Positions 1 through 7,966 of a stretch of 64,000 nt of DNA are shown here, piece by piece. The position numbers and the translations under genes are program-made. The DNA is from JACDAN01 sp963801855 (GTDB taxonomy: Bacteria > Actinomycetota > Thermoleophilia > Gaiellales > Gaiellaceae). The notes below the pieces were generated by a model. It was not told the origin of the DNA, did no database searches, and saw only the letters and a program-made list of their open reading frames with translations. The first letter of the stretch is position 1; each line of letters begins with the position of its first letter. Location of the stretch: contig CAWDGK010000002.1 in assembly GCA_963801855.1 (NCBI GenBank), positions 930,001 through 994,000 of the forward strand, in the 5' to 3' direction.

Positions 1-1
1 G

Positions 2-1309
2 CGAAGTGACGTCCTCCGCGCGCTCGGTGAGCACCCCGAGGCCGAGCAGGAGGCAGGCGGGGCGCTGGCTGCGGAGCTCGGAGCGCTCGAGCACCTCCAG
101 CCCGCCTTCGAAGCGGTCTCGACGGTCAGCGAGCCGTACGAGGGCGTCTACCTCGTCGGCGGGACCGTCCGGGACATTCTCCTCGGCGAGCCGAACTTCG
201 ACGTGGACATCGCGGTCGAGGGCGACGCGATCGAACTCGCCCAGAGCGTTGCCGACACGCTGGAGGGGCGCGTCAGGGCGCACCACAAGTTCGGGACCGC
301 GGTCGTCCTCTACGGAGACGACGACCGAATCGACGTCGTGACTGCGCGAACGGAGTTCTACGCGGCACCTGCTGCCTTGCCGAGCGTCGAGCACGCCACC
401 ATCCGGGAAGACCTCTTTCGGCGGGACTTCACGATCAACGCGATGGCCGTGTCCCTGAAGGGACAGGACTTCGGACGGCTCGTCGACCCGTTCGACGGGC
501 GTCGCGACCTCGAGGCGAAGACCATCCGCGTCCTGCACAACCTCTCGTTCATCGACGACCCGACGAGGATCTTCCGTGCCATCCGGTACGAGAGCCGTTA
601 CGGGTTCCGGATGGAAGACCACACTCAACGCCTCGCCCGCGGGACGATCGAGATGGGGCTCGTCGGCGACCTTTCCTCGGCGCGCCTGCGAGACGAGCTG
701 GTTGCACTCCTGGAAGAAGGGGATGCCGGCGCCTCCATTCTCCGGCTCGCCGAGCTCGGCGCCGGCGTGGCGATCCATCCCCATCTCGCGGCGGACGAGG
801 AGGCCGTGCGACTGCTGGAACGCCTGAAGGACCTGAACGAGCGGTACGGGACCGGGGTTCCAGCCTGGCGGCTCGCCTTCGCCGCGCTCGCCCGCAGGTT
901 GCCGCCGGACGAGGTGTACGCATGGCTCCGGCGGCTCAAGGTGCAGCGGCGCGACCTCGAGCAGATCGCAGGTGCGGTCACCGTCGGCCCGCGGCTCGTC
1001 GAGCGGTTGCGGGGAAACTCGGTGGAGCCTGCAGAAGTCGTCGCCGCCGCCGACCCCTATGCGCCCGACGCCCCGCTCTTTGCGCTCGCGCTCGAGGATC
1101 TCCCCGCGCTCGACGAGTACTTCCTGCGGCTGCGTAACGTCCACCTCGAGGTGAGCGGGGCAGACCTGGCGGCGCTCGGGCTCGGGGAGTCACCGGAGGT
1201 GGGGGAGATCCTGGCGGAGCTGCGGCGCCGCAAGCTGAACGGCCAGCTCGACGGGCGCGAATCCGAGCTTGCCACCGCACGCGAGCTGATCGTCGAGGGG
1301 CACGGGTGA
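2..1309 (+). CDS. CCA tRNA nucleotidyltransferase / poly(A) polymerase family, 5' end outside window
   Basis: Nucleotidyltransferase of the class II CCA-adding/poly(A) polymerase family, which adds or repairs the 3' CCA of tRNA. The frame is open from base 2, so the N-terminus lies left of the window. The GG-motif (YLVGGTVRD, near base 150) is followed by DVDIAVEGD with the catalytic Asp pair, then RRDFTINAMA and DDPTRIFRAIRYESRYGF, the signature of the head/neck domains. The C-terminal half is the helical RNA-binding body. Residues before the GG-motif may belong to an upstream CBS/DHH extension seen in some actinobacterial homologues, but this cannot be seen here. The stop overlaps the next GTG start (GTGA). 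Confidence 0.9.
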   Translation, partial: RSDVLRALGEHPEAEQEAGGALAAELGALEHLQPAFEAVSTVSEPYEGVYLVGGTVRDILLGEPNFDVDIAVEGDAIELAQSVADTLEGRVRAHHKFGTAVVLYGDDDRIDVVTARTEFYAAPAALPSVEHATIREDLFRRDFTINAMAVSLKGQDFGRLVDPFDGRRDLEAKTIRVLHNLSFIDDPTRIFRAIRYESRYGFRMEDHTQRLARGTIEMGLVGDLSSARLRDELVALLEEGDAGASILRLAELGAGVAIHPHLAADEEAVRLLERLKDLNERYGTGVPAWRLAFAALARRLPPDEVYAWLRRLKVQRRDLEQIAGAVTVGPRLVERLRGNSVEPAEVVAAADPYAPDAPLFALALEDLPALDEYFLRLRNVHLEVSGADLAALGLGESPEVGEILAELRRRKLNGQLDGRESELATARELIVEGHG

Positions 1310-2022
1310 TCCGGTGGGAGACCGAGTGGCCGTACGTCGTCGCCTTCTCGACCCGCGAGGGAGGGGTCAGCGAAGGCCCATACCAATCGCTCAATCTCGG
1401 AATCCTCACGGCGGACGACCCCGCGCGAGTCGTGGAGAACCGGCGGGTGCTCGCCGAGCGGGTCGGCATCGACCCCGAGCGGGCCAGGATGGCCTGGCAA
1501 CGGCACGGTGTGGACGTCCAGAAGGCGTCGCCGGAGGGCATTCTCGCGCCCGGAACCAGGCATGAGCCATGCGACGGGTTCTGGAGCGACGAGCCCGGTC
1601 AGGGGATGATGCTCCTCACCGCCGACTGCCTGCCGCTTGCGATCGGGCGGGCGGATGGAGACCGGCCGGCGCTCGCCGTGCTGCACGCCGGCTGGAGGGG
1701 GCTCCTCGACGGGATCGTCGAGAACGGTGTCGAAGCGCTCGGCGACGGCCCTCTCACGGCGGCGATCGGGCCGGGCATCGGCCCCTGTTGCTACGAGGTC
1801 GGTCCCGAGGTCGCCGATCCTTTCGAGACGCGCTTCGGCGAGGTCGTCTCGGATGGAAAGCTCGACCTCTGGCGTGCCGCCGAGCTTGCACTCGAGGAGT
1901 CGGGCGTCGAGGAGATCGAGCGCACCGACCTCTGCACGTTCTGCCACCCGCAGCTCTTCTTCTCGCACCGCCGGGATCGCGGCATCACGGGTCGCCAGGG
2001 GGTCATCGCTGCTCTCGCCTGA
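1306..2022 (+). CDS. pgeF: Laccase-domain peptidoglycan editing factor (YfiH/PgeF family)
   Basis: A 238-residue YfiH/YlmD (multicopper-oxidase-like fold) protein. Family members hydrolyse or edit aberrant peptidoglycan precursors and also show purine nucleoside phosphorylase-like activity. The metal/catalytic triad is visible as His67 (RHGVDV), Cys108 (LTADCLPLAI) and His127 (VLHAGWRGL); the GPGIGPCCYEVG motif follows. GTG start overlaps the previous stop. The gene precedes yggS and sepF, the same order as in many actinobacterial division clusters. Product family is sure; exact substrate in this organism is inferred. Confidence 0.9.
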   Translation: MIRWETEWPYVVAFSTREGGVSEGPYQSLNLGILTADDPARVVENRRVLAERVGIDPERARMAWQRHGVDVQKASPEGILAPGTRHEPCDGFWSDEPGQGMMLLTADCLPLAIGRADGDRPALAVLHAGWRGLLDGIVENGVEALGDGPLTAAIGPGIGPCCYEVGPEVADPFETRFGEVVSDGKLDLWRAAELALEESGVEEIERTDLCTFCHPQLFFSHRRDRGITGRQGVIAALA

Positions 2023-2617
2023 GTCGATCCGGGAGCGGCTCGAGGCGATCCGGGCGGAGGTCGGTCCGAACGTGACCGTCGTCGCGGCGACCAAGTACGT
2101 CTCCGCGGACGAGATGTCCGCCCTCGTCGAGGCCGGAATCGACGTCGTGGGGGAGAACCGGGCGCAGGATCTCGAGGAGAAACACGCGCTCCATTCGGGC
2201 GACTTCAAGTGGCACTTCATCGGGCATCTGCAGAGCCGCAAGGTGAAGACCCTGAACGGCATCTGCGAGCTCGTGCACTCGCTCGACTCCGACTCGGCCG
2301 CGGCCCGCCTGGAGATTCCGGCGCTCGTGCAGGTCAATCTTGCGGGCGAGGAGAGCAAGTCGGGAGTCGCCCCGGAGGAGCTCGAAGCATTCCTCGAACG
2401 GTGCCCGGCCGAGGTGCGGGGCCTCTCCGCGATGCCGCCGTTCGCCGACGATCCGGAAGCGTCGCGGCCCTATTTCCGGCGCCTCCGGGAGCTCGGTGAG
2501 CGCTTCGGGCTCCCGGAGCTTTCGATGGGGACGAGCCAGGATTACCGCGTCGGCGTCGAAGAAGGTGCGACATTCGTCCGTGTCGGGGCGACCCTTTACG
2601 GCCGAGAGCCTCGCTAA
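2009..2617 (+). CDS. yggS: YggS/PLPBP family pyridoxal-phosphate homeostasis protein, probable CTG start
   Basis: PLP-binding protein that buffers pyridoxal phosphate; no enzymatic activity is known for the family. The PLP lysine lies in VVAATKYVS (Lys29 from the chosen start); HFIGHLQSRK, LVQVNLAGEESKSG and the C-terminal RVGATLYGR are all typical. The conserved N-terminus has no ATG, GTG or TTG in frame that fits: the nearest is an ATG about 150 bp upstream, inside pgeF coding sequence. A CTG at 2009 sits six bases after an AGGGGG Shine-Dalgarno (1997-2002) and gives a 202-residue protein of family length, so I chose it. An unseen indel is the alternative. Confidence 0.85.
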   Translation: MLSPESIRERLEAIRAEVGPNVTVVAATKYVSADEMSALVEAGIDVVGENRAQDLEEKHALHSGDFKWHFIGHLQSRKVKTLNGICELVHSLDSDSAAARLEIPALVQVNLAGEESKSGVAPEELEAFLERCPAEVRGLSAMPPFADDPEASRPYFRRLRELGERFGLPELSMGTSQDYRVGVEEGATFVRVGATLYGREPR

Positions 2618-2631
2618 CATCCCTGCTCCTC

Positions 2632-3201
2632 ATGGCATTTTCCGACGTCTGGAACCGCACCCTCGTCTACTTCGGCATCGCCGAAGAGGACGAGGACGAG
2701 TGGGACGAGGACGGCTACGTCACGAACGAGGAGCTCGAGCGGACGTACTCCGAGCGGCCGAACGTACGACGGCTCGCGCCGAGGCGACGTGGACGCGGGG
2801 AGTTCGACGACTGGACGGATCCCGACGAGGCGGGTGGAGCAACCGCACGCACGGCGGCGATCCGGCCCTCGCGCAACCGGCGGCCGGAGCTCGCGCCGGT
2901 TCCCGCCGCGCCGAACCCGTCCGTCAAGGTGCATCTCGTCGTCCCTCGGAGCTTCAACGACGCCCAGACGATCGCCGACCGCTTCAAGATCTACACCCCG
3001 GTGATCCTCAACCTCCAGGGCGTGGACTCCGACCTCTCCAAGCGCCTGATCGACTTCGCGAGCGGACTCACGTACGCCCTCGACGGCGGCATGCAGCGGA
3101 TCGCCGACAAGGTCTTCCTCCTCACGCCGGCGAACGTCGAGGTCTCCGCCGAGCAGCGCGCGCAGCTTCTCGAGCGCGGCGGCTTCTTCAACCAGGCCTA
3201 G
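2632..3201 (+). CDS. sepF: SepF cell division protein
   Basis: FtsZ-tethering division protein, 189 residues. The short N-terminal amphipathic helix (MAFSDVWNRTLVYFGI) is the membrane anchor; residues about 20-95 are a charged, low-complexity linker; the SepF fold begins at VHLVVPRSFNDAQTIADR and includes ILNLQGVDSDLSKRLIDF and the FLLTP strand. It lies 14 bases after yggS and before yggT and divIVA, the usual actinobacterial septum cluster. The 3' flank carries one copy of a dispersed hairpin repeat. Confidence 0.95.
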   Translation: MAFSDVWNRTLVYFGIAEEDEDEWDEDGYVTNEELERTYSERPNVRRLAPRRRGRGEFDDWTDPDEAGGATARTAAIRPSRNRRPELAPVPAAPNPSVKVHLVVPRSFNDAQTIADRFKIYTPVILNLQGVDSDLSKRLIDFASGLTYALDGGMQRIADKVFLLTPANVEVSAEQRAQLLERGGFFNQA

Positions 3202-3211
3202 AGGCCGGTTT

Positions 3212-3344
3212 CGCGGAAAGTCTTTCGACTTTCAGCGACCTGGCGGAAGCCGGGCGCCGCTTCGCGACGCGCGGCGCGTTCGGGCGCCGGAACCGGTGCC
3301 GATGACTCGGAGGTCATCGAGCGGAGCGGGCGGAGCCCGCTCCG
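3212..3344. repeat. Palindromic repeat module, copy A (after sepF)
   Basis: Three hairpins in a row: a GAAAGTC-TTTC-GACTTTC stem with outer CGC/GCG (3212-3237), GATGAC/GTCATC (3301-3318) and a perfect 10-bp stem CGGAGCGGGC-GGA-GCCCGCTCCG (3322-3344). The first hairpin plus the following GCGAC..GAAGCCGGGCG block recurs between the two sigma factor genes near 33.2 and 33.4 kb. Possibly also a terminator for sepF. Confidence 0.7.
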
Positions 3345-3392
3345 CGGAGTACGCCTCGCAGGGGAACCGGTCGCCAGGCCGAAAATCCCAGC

Positions 3393-3707
3393 ATGAGTGC
3401 GTTCGGCGCTGCCGCAATCCTGCTCGCAGACTGGGTCTCGTCTGCGCAGAACTTCGTGCAGGTGTTCACGCTCGTCTACTTCCTCCTGATCTTCGGGTAC
3501 ATCCTGATGTCGTGGATTCGGCTGCCGTACTCGGTGTGGGGGAACCGGATCCAGCGGTTCCTCTACGACGTCGTCGAGCCGTACCTACGCATCTTCCGGC
3601 GGTTCATCCCGCCGCTCGGGCCGCTCGACATCTCGCCGATCGTCGCGATCTTCGCGCTCTGGATCGTGAGCGGCATCGTGATCCGCATCCTGGGCGAGCT
3701 CGGATGA
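3393..3707 (+). CDS. yggT: YggT family membrane protein
   Basis: A 104-residue integral membrane protein with two hydrophobic segments (about residues 20-40 and 80-100) joined by an amphipathic loop containing VVEPYLRIFRRFIPPLGPLDISPI, broken here only by wording; this proline-rich loop is the YggT signature. Role in the family is poorly defined (envelope or division associated; an osmotic role in E. coli). Position between sepF and divIVA supports a division/envelope role. Confidence 0.9.
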   Translation: MSAFGAAAILLADWVSSAQNFVQVFTLVYFLLIFGYILMSWIRLPYSVWGNRIQRFLYDVVEPYLRIFRRFIPPLGPLDISPIVAIFALWIVSGIVIRILGELG

Positions 3708-3719
3708 GAGGGGTTGGTC

Positions 3720-4163
3720 ATGGGCCTCGCACCGACTGAGATCCGGCACGTCCCGATCAAACGGGGCCCCTGGGGGTACCGGCGGGGCGCCGTCGAGCGC
3801 CTCCTGGACGAGATCGCGGACAGCTACGAGGACGTCTGGCGCGAGCGGCACGACCTGATCGAGCGAGTCGACGGGCTCGAGGCGGAGCTCCAGCGCCACC
3901 GCGAGCTCGAGTCCCTCCTCCGCAGAACCCTCGTCTCCGCCGAGTCCGCGGCCGAGGAACAGCGGGAGCAGGCCCGCCGAAGCGCCGAGCTCGTCGTCTC
4001 CGAGGCCCATGCCGAGGCACGGCGGATCACCTTCGCCGCGACCGCCGAGCGAGAGCGGTTGCAGGCGGACGTTCGCAGGCTCCGGGAGCTTCTCGGCACC
4101 GCACTCGCCACGATCGACGAGGCGGATGGTGCGGACGAGGCGGACGAAGCCGCCGCCGCTTGA
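3720..4163 (+). CDS. DivIVA-like coiled-coil protein
   Basis: A 147-residue protein with the DivIVA N-terminal lipid-binding motif (IKRGPWGYRRGAVERLLDEI) and then a long heptad coiled coil rich in Glu, Arg and Ala (residues about 30-125). ATG at 3720 is preceded by GAGGGG (3708-3713), which favours it over the TTG at 3714. It is much shorter than mycobacterial Wag31. Position after yggT fits polar growth or septum placement. The tail (DEADGADEADEAAAA) is acidic and low complexity. Confidence 0.85.
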   Translation: MGLAPTEIRHVPIKRGPWGYRRGAVERLLDEIADSYEDVWRERHDLIERVDGLEAELQRHRELESLLRRTLVSAESAAEEQREQARRSAELVVSEAHAEARRITFAATAERERLQADVRRLRELLGTALATIDEADGADEADEAAAA

Positions 4164-4174
4164 CCGCGCGACAC

Positions 4175-4180
4175 TAGACT
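4175..4180 (+). promoter_or_regulatory. Putative -10 element (leaderless) for the 4187 micro-ORF
   Basis: TAGACT, a TANNNT -10 hexamer, ends six bases before the GTG at 4187. The same TAGACT-7-GTG arrangement precedes ispG. No good -35 is visible. Confidence 0.45.
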
Positions 4181-4186
4181 CAGCAC

Positions 4187-4279
4187 GTGGCAGGGGGCGC
4201 GACACGACTGCGGCTGCGCGTTTCTCCGGGCTCAGAGGAGCTCGGGGCGTCCGAGGCTGCACGGAGACTCTCCGGATGA
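4187..4279 (+). pseudogene. 30-codon micro-ORF, possible remnant of a DUF167 (YggU) gene
   Basis: GTG-started ORF encoding 30 residues, overlapping the dksA-type start by ATGA. The first half (ATRLRLRVSPGS) matches the family-typical opening of DUF167/YggU proteins, and the last part (GASEAARRLSG) resembles their C-terminal helix, as if about 60 internal codons were deleted. DUF167 genes often follow yggT. It may be a remnant or a coupled leader peptide for the downstream gene. Family assignment rests on short matches and is tentative. Confidence 0.4.
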
Positions 4280-4650
4280 GCGCCGTCGACCTCGATCATT
4301 TCAAGACGCTCCTGACCGAGAGGCGGGACGCGGTCGCCGCTGCCCTCGAGCATCTCCACAAGGAGAACGCCGGCTCGCTCGAGGACGAAACGGGAGAGCT
4401 CGTGGCGGGCAGCGTCGACCAGCACCCTGCCGACACGGCGACCGAGACGGTCGATCGCGAGATCGGAAACACCCTCGAGGATCACGACGAACGCGTCCTC
4501 GAGGCGATCGAGGCCGCCCTGGTGCGCATCGAGGACGGCACGTTCGGCAAATGCGTCAACTGCGGCGCCCAGATCCCCGAAGAGCGTCTCGAGGCGATGG
4601 CCTGGGCGACACTTTGCATCGAGTGCAAGCGCAAAGAGGAACGCAGCTAA
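4276..4650 (+). CDS. TraR/DksA family zinc-finger protein
   Basis: A 124-residue DksA/TraR-like protein, a family whose members bind the RNA polymerase secondary channel. N-terminal helical part (MSAVDLDHFKTLLTERRDAV) and C-terminal C4 zinc finger, KCVNCGAQIPEERL...TLCIECKRK (Cys-x2-Cys and Cys-x2-Cys). ATG at 4276 has GGAG eight bases upstream and overlaps the micro-ORF stop. Most like the short actinobacterial YocK/RbpA-region DksA relatives; a direct stringent-response role is not shown by the sequence. Confidence 0.9.
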   Translation: MSAVDLDHFKTLLTERRDAVAAALEHLHKENAGSLEDETGELVAGSVDQHPADTATETVDREIGNTLEDHDERVLEAIEAALVRIEDGTFGKCVNCGAQIPEERLEAMAWATLCIECKRKEERS

Positions 4651-4676
4651 CGGAGGCCAGAGCGACCGAGATCCGG

Positions 4677-5222
4677 GTGGGCTCGTCGACGAACGGCGTC
4701 GTCCCGGTGCTTGGCGCTCGGCGTTCCCTCGCCGCTCGCGGCCGTCAGTGGGTCGAGCTCGGCGCGGTCGCGTTCGCCGCAATCGCCGCCGACCAGCTCA
4801 CGAAATCGATCGTGTCGTCGCAGCTCGCCCTGGGCGAGGAGGTCGACGTCGTCGGCCCGCTCTCCATCCACCACGTCCAGAACTCCGGGATCGCGTTCGG
4901 CCTCTTTCCGACGGCCACGCTCGTCGTCATCGTCCTCACGACCATCGCCGTCGGCTGGATGCTCGCCTTCTTCGCGCGGTCGGGCGGTAGGCACCCGATT
5001 CTGCCGGTCGCGCTCGGGTTCCTCCTGGGCGGCAGCGTCGCGAACCTGATCGATCGGGTGCGGCTCGGTCACGTCACGGACTTTCTCGACTTCCGCTACT
5101 GGCCCGCCTTCAACCTGGCCGACAGCTTCATCGTCGCCGGTGTGGGCATCCTGATCGCCGCGCTGCTCCTGGCAGACCGCGAGCCGCGCAGGCACGCACC
5201 TGGCTCGTCTCACCGTTCCTGA
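4677..5222 (+). CDS. lspA: Lipoprotein signal peptidase (signal peptidase II)
   Basis: Aspartyl protease of the membrane that cleaves prolipoprotein signal peptides. About 181 residues with four hydrophobic segments. Family motifs: DQLTKSIV, VQNSGIAFGLF, the first catalytic Asp in SVANLIDRV, VTDFLDFRYWPAFN, and the second catalytic Asp in NLADSFIVAG. GTG 4677 is the best in-frame start, although the strong GGAGG (4652-4656) is further upstream than ideal. It is followed by an overlapping RluD-type gene, the widespread lspA-rluD pair. Confidence 0.92.
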   Translation: MGSSTNGVVPVLGARRSLAARGRQWVELGAVAFAAIAADQLTKSIVSSQLALGEEVDVVGPLSIHHVQNSGIAFGLFPTATLVVIVLTTIAVGWMLAFFARSGGRHPILPVALGFLLGGSVANLIDRVRLGHVTDFLDFRYWPAFNLADSFIVAGVGILIAALLLADREPRRHAPGSSHRS

Positions 5223-6084
5223 CTCGGCGGCCGGGCTCCGGCTCGACCGTTTTCTCGCCGACCTTCCGGAGATCGGCTCCCGCACCGCGGCGGAGCGTCT
5301 GCTCGAGGCGGGCAAAGTGGTGGTCGACGGCGATCCCGCGGCCAAGAGCCGGCGGCTCTCGGGCGGGGAGGACGTCGAGTACGAGCCGCCCGAGCGCGTA
5401 CCGGAGTTAGCGCCCGAGGAGATCGACCTCCGGATCGCGTACGAGGACGACCATCTGCTCGTCGTGGACAAGCCGGCGGGCGTCGTCGTGCACCCTTCGC
5501 CGGGCCATGCCACGGGAACCCTCGTCCACGGCGTGCTCGCCCACGGCGCCGCCGGAGGGGACGAGGACCGCCCGGGGATCGTCCACCGGCTCGACCGCGA
5601 CACCTCCGGACTGCTCGTCGTCGCCAAGTCGGAGGAGGCGCACGAGCTACTCAAGGCGCTCGTGCAGGAGCACCGGGTCGAGCGGATCTACACGGCTCTC
5701 GTCCGCGGGCGCCCGAAGTCGCGCAAGGGCCGGATCGAAGCCCCGATTGGGCGCGATCGCCGCGATGCGACCCGGCAGTCGCTGAACACGGACACCCCGC
5801 GGGAGGCGGTCACGGAGTTCGAGCTGCTGGAGACCATCGGCCAGCACGCTCTCCTGCGCGTTCAGCTCGAGACGGGACGCACGCACCAGATTCGCGTCCA
5901 TCTCGCGGCGATCGGCCTGCCCGTCGTCGGCGACCCGACCTATGGGGTGCCGGACCCTGCCTTGGGCCGCCAGTTCCTGCATGCGACACGGCTTGCGTTC
6001 GAGCATCCGTTCACGCACGAGCGTGTCGAGCTGGACTCGCCGCTTCCCGGCGAGCTGGCCCGGTTCTTGACGAACCTCCGCTAG
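5200..6084 (+). CDS. RluD-type 23S rRNA pseudouridine synthase, probable CTG start
   Basis: RluA/RluD family pseudouridine synthase modifying large-subunit rRNA. The N-terminal S4 RNA-binding domain (LRLDRFLADLPEIGSR, VVDGDPAAKSRRLSGGE) is followed by the catalytic domain with HRLDRDTSGLLVVAKS (catalytic Asp), TGRTHQIRVHLA and GDPTYG. Between the TGA at 5152 and GTG 5317 there is no ATG/GTG/TTG in frame, yet the whole S4 domain is encoded there; CTG 5200 is the best candidate, overlapping lspA. Starting at GTG 5317 would delete most of the S4 domain. Confidence 0.88.
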   Translation: MARLTVPDSAAGLRLDRFLADLPEIGSRTAAERLLEAGKVVVDGDPAAKSRRLSGGEDVEYEPPERVPELAPEEIDLRIAYEDDHLLVVDKPAGVVVHPSPGHATGTLVHGVLAHGAAGGDEDRPGIVHRLDRDTSGLLVVAKSEEAHELLKALVQEHRVERIYTALVRGRPKSRKGRIEAPIGRDRRDATRQSLNTDTPREAVTEFELLETIGQHALLRVQLETGRTHQIRVHLAAIGLPVVGDPTYGVPDPALGRQFLHATRLAFEHPFTHERVELDSPLPGELARFLTNLR

Positions 6085-6087
6085 AAT
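6082..6087 (+). promoter_or_regulatory. Putative -10 element for the rpsB operon
   Basis: TAGAAT overlapping the stop of the preceding gene, about 120 bases before rpsB. A TTGACG lies too close (nine bases) to act as its -35, so support is modest. Confidence 0.35.
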
Positions 6088-6102
6088 CCTCGCGTTCCGT
6101 AC

Positions 6103-6119
6103 CCGATCCGGCGGATCGG
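6103..6119 (+). other. Inverted repeat in the rpsB leader
   Basis: Perfect CCGATCC-GGC-GGATCGG palindrome in the 126-base gap before rpsB. It has no U-run, so it is more likely a leader hairpin or protein-binding site than an intrinsic terminator. S2 leaders are often autoregulatory, but no specific match is claimed. Confidence 0.4.
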
Positions 6120-6209
6120 CGACGTGGACGGTGCCGCGCGGCTCTCAGCCGCCGGTTCCACGCTCGTCCCGCCGGCAGAAGCAAACATCAACCGATCAAG
6201 GGGGATCAT

Positions 6210-7169
6210 TTGCCCGCTGTCTCGATGCGTGAGCTGCTGGAGGCCGGCGTCCATTTCGGCCACCAGACTCGTCGCTGGAACCCAAAGATGCGCCGCTTCA
6301 TCTTCACGGAGCGCGGCGGCATCTACATCATCGATCTGCAGAAGACCTCGCAGCTCCTCGAGGACGCGTGCGAGTTCGTCCGCGACCTGGCGAGCAAGAA
6401 GGGGACGGTGCTGTTCGTCGGCACGAAGAAGCAGGCCCAGGACGCCGTTGCGGACACCGCGAAGCGCGTGGGCATGCCCTACGTGAACCATCGCTGGCTG
6501 GGTGGGCTGATCACGAACTGGAAGACGATGTCGACCCGGGTCGAGCGGCTCCACGAGCTCCGTCGCCTCAAGGAGGAGGACCAGCTCGACCTGCTGCCCG
6601 CAAAGGAGCGGCTGACCATGCTTGCCGAGCTCGAGAAGCTGGAGGCCAACCTCGGCGGTGTCGCCGACCTCAAGCGCCAGCCCGACGCGCTCTTCGTCGT
6701 CGATCTCCGGAAAGAGCAGATCGCGGTGAAGGAAGCCCGACGGCTCGGCCTTCCGATCATCGGCCTGGTCGACACGAACTGCGACCCGGACGAGGCCGAC
6801 CTGGTGATTCCGGGCAACGACGACGCGATCCGCTCCTGCAGCCTGATCGTCCGGGCGATCGGCGATGCGATCGAGGCGGGGAAGACCGGCGTGACCGTCG
6901 AGGACTTCGAGCGCAACGGACAGCGCGAGCCTGAGCCCGAGGCGGCGCCGGCTGCGGACGAGACCCCTGTCGAGCATGAGCCGATGGCCGAGGCGGAGAG
7001 CGCCGAGGCGACCGCCGCGGCCGAGGAAGCGCCGCAGGCGGCCGAGGACGCGCCACAGGCGGACGCACCGGAGGAGACTGCCCCGGAGGCGTCCGCAGAG
7101 GCCGAGGCACCCGCGGAGGCACCCGCCGAGTCCTCCGCCGAGAGCGCGGACGAGAGCGGGGCCAAATGA
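6210..7169 (+). CDS. rpsB: 30S ribosomal protein S2 with long acidic C-terminal tail
   Basis: Ribosomal protein S2, first gene of the translation/isoprenoid superoperon. Core residues 1-235 carry MRELLEAGVHFGHQTRRW, KGTVLFVGTKKQAQ, NHRWLGGLITNWKT and DTNCDPDEADLVIPGNDDA. TTG at 6210 follows AGGGGG at good spacing. After residue about 235 there is an 80-residue tail of Glu, Ala and Pro, unusually long for S2. The stop overlaps the tsf ATG (ATGA). Confidence 0.97.
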   Translation: MPAVSMRELLEAGVHFGHQTRRWNPKMRRFIFTERGGIYIIDLQKTSQLLEDACEFVRDLASKKGTVLFVGTKKQAQDAVADTAKRVGMPYVNHRWLGGLITNWKTMSTRVERLHELRRLKEEDQLDLLPAKERLTMLAELEKLEANLGGVADLKRQPDALFVVDLRKEQIAVKEARRLGLPIIGLVDTNCDPDEADLVIPGNDDAIRSCSLIVRAIGDAIEAGKTGVTVEDFERNGQREPEPEAAPAADETPVEHEPMAEAESAEATAAAEEAPQAAEDAPQADAPEETAPEASAEAEAPAEAPAESSAESADESGAK

Positions 7170-7966
7170 GCACGACGGAGATTTCCGCCGCGCTCGTCAA
7201 GGAACTGCGCGACGAGACCGGCGCGGGGATGATGGACTGCAAGCGCGCCCTCCAGGAGACCGGCGGCGACGTCGATGCTGCCAAGCGTCTCCTGCGCGAG
7301 CGGGGAATGGCTGCCGCCGGCAAGCGCGCGGGTCGCGAGACGACGGAGGGAATCGTCCTCTCCCGGATCTCCGACGAGTACGGCACGCTCGTGGCAGTCG
7401 GCTGCGAGACGGAGCCGGTTTCGAAAAACGAGGAGTTCCTCGCCTTCGCCGATCGCGTCCTCGAGAGGGTGGAGCGCGACGGGCCCGAGGCAGCGGCGGA
7501 GCTGGAGGAGGAACGCGTCGAGCTCGTCGGCAAGATCGGGGAGAACGTCGCGGTGCGCGGCACCGCACGCTTCCAGAAGGAAGGTGACGAGACGCTCGCT
7601 GCGTACGTGCACCCGCCGGCGAACAAGATCGGCGTGCTCGTCAGGGTTCGCGGCTCGGCAGAGCTCGCGCGGCAGCTCGCCATGCACATCTCCTTCGCGG
7701 CCCCCAGGTACACCACGCGCGATGAGGTTCCCGCCGAGGAGGTCGACGCCGAGCGCTCGATCTACGAGAACTCCGACGAGGTGCAGTCGAAGCCCGAGCA
7801 GGTCCGCGGCAACATCGTCGAGGGGATGCTCAGGAAGCGCTTCTTCGCCCAGACCGCTCTCCTGGACCAGGAGTGGATCCACGAGAGCGGCAAGACGGTC
7901 GGCCAGGTGCTTCAGGCGCAGAACGCCGAGGTGCTGGGCTTCGCGCGGTATGCCGTTGCCGGGTAG
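7166..7966 (+). CDS. tsf: Elongation factor Ts
   Basis: Guanine nucleotide exchange factor for EF-Tu, 266 residues. N-terminal UBA-like domain with LRDETGAGMMDCKRALQETG, core domain motif VAVGCETEPVSKNEEF (the EF-Tu contact region is close by), and C-terminal DDK-free LLDQEWIHESGKTVGQVL. Overlaps rpsB by four bases and pyrH by 17, consistent with one operon. Confidence 0.97.
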   Translation: MSTTEISAALVKELRDETGAGMMDCKRALQETGGDVDAAKRLLRERGMAAAGKRAGRETTEGIVLSRISDEYGTLVAVGCETEPVSKNEEFLAFADRVLERVERDGPEAAAELEEERVELVGKIGENVAVRGTARFQKEGDETLAAYVHPPANKIGVLVRVRGSAELARQLAMHISFAAPRYTTRDEVPAEEVDAERSIYENSDEVQSKPEQVRGNIVEGMLRKRFFAQTALLDQEWIHESGKTVGQVLQAQNAEVLGFARYAVAG

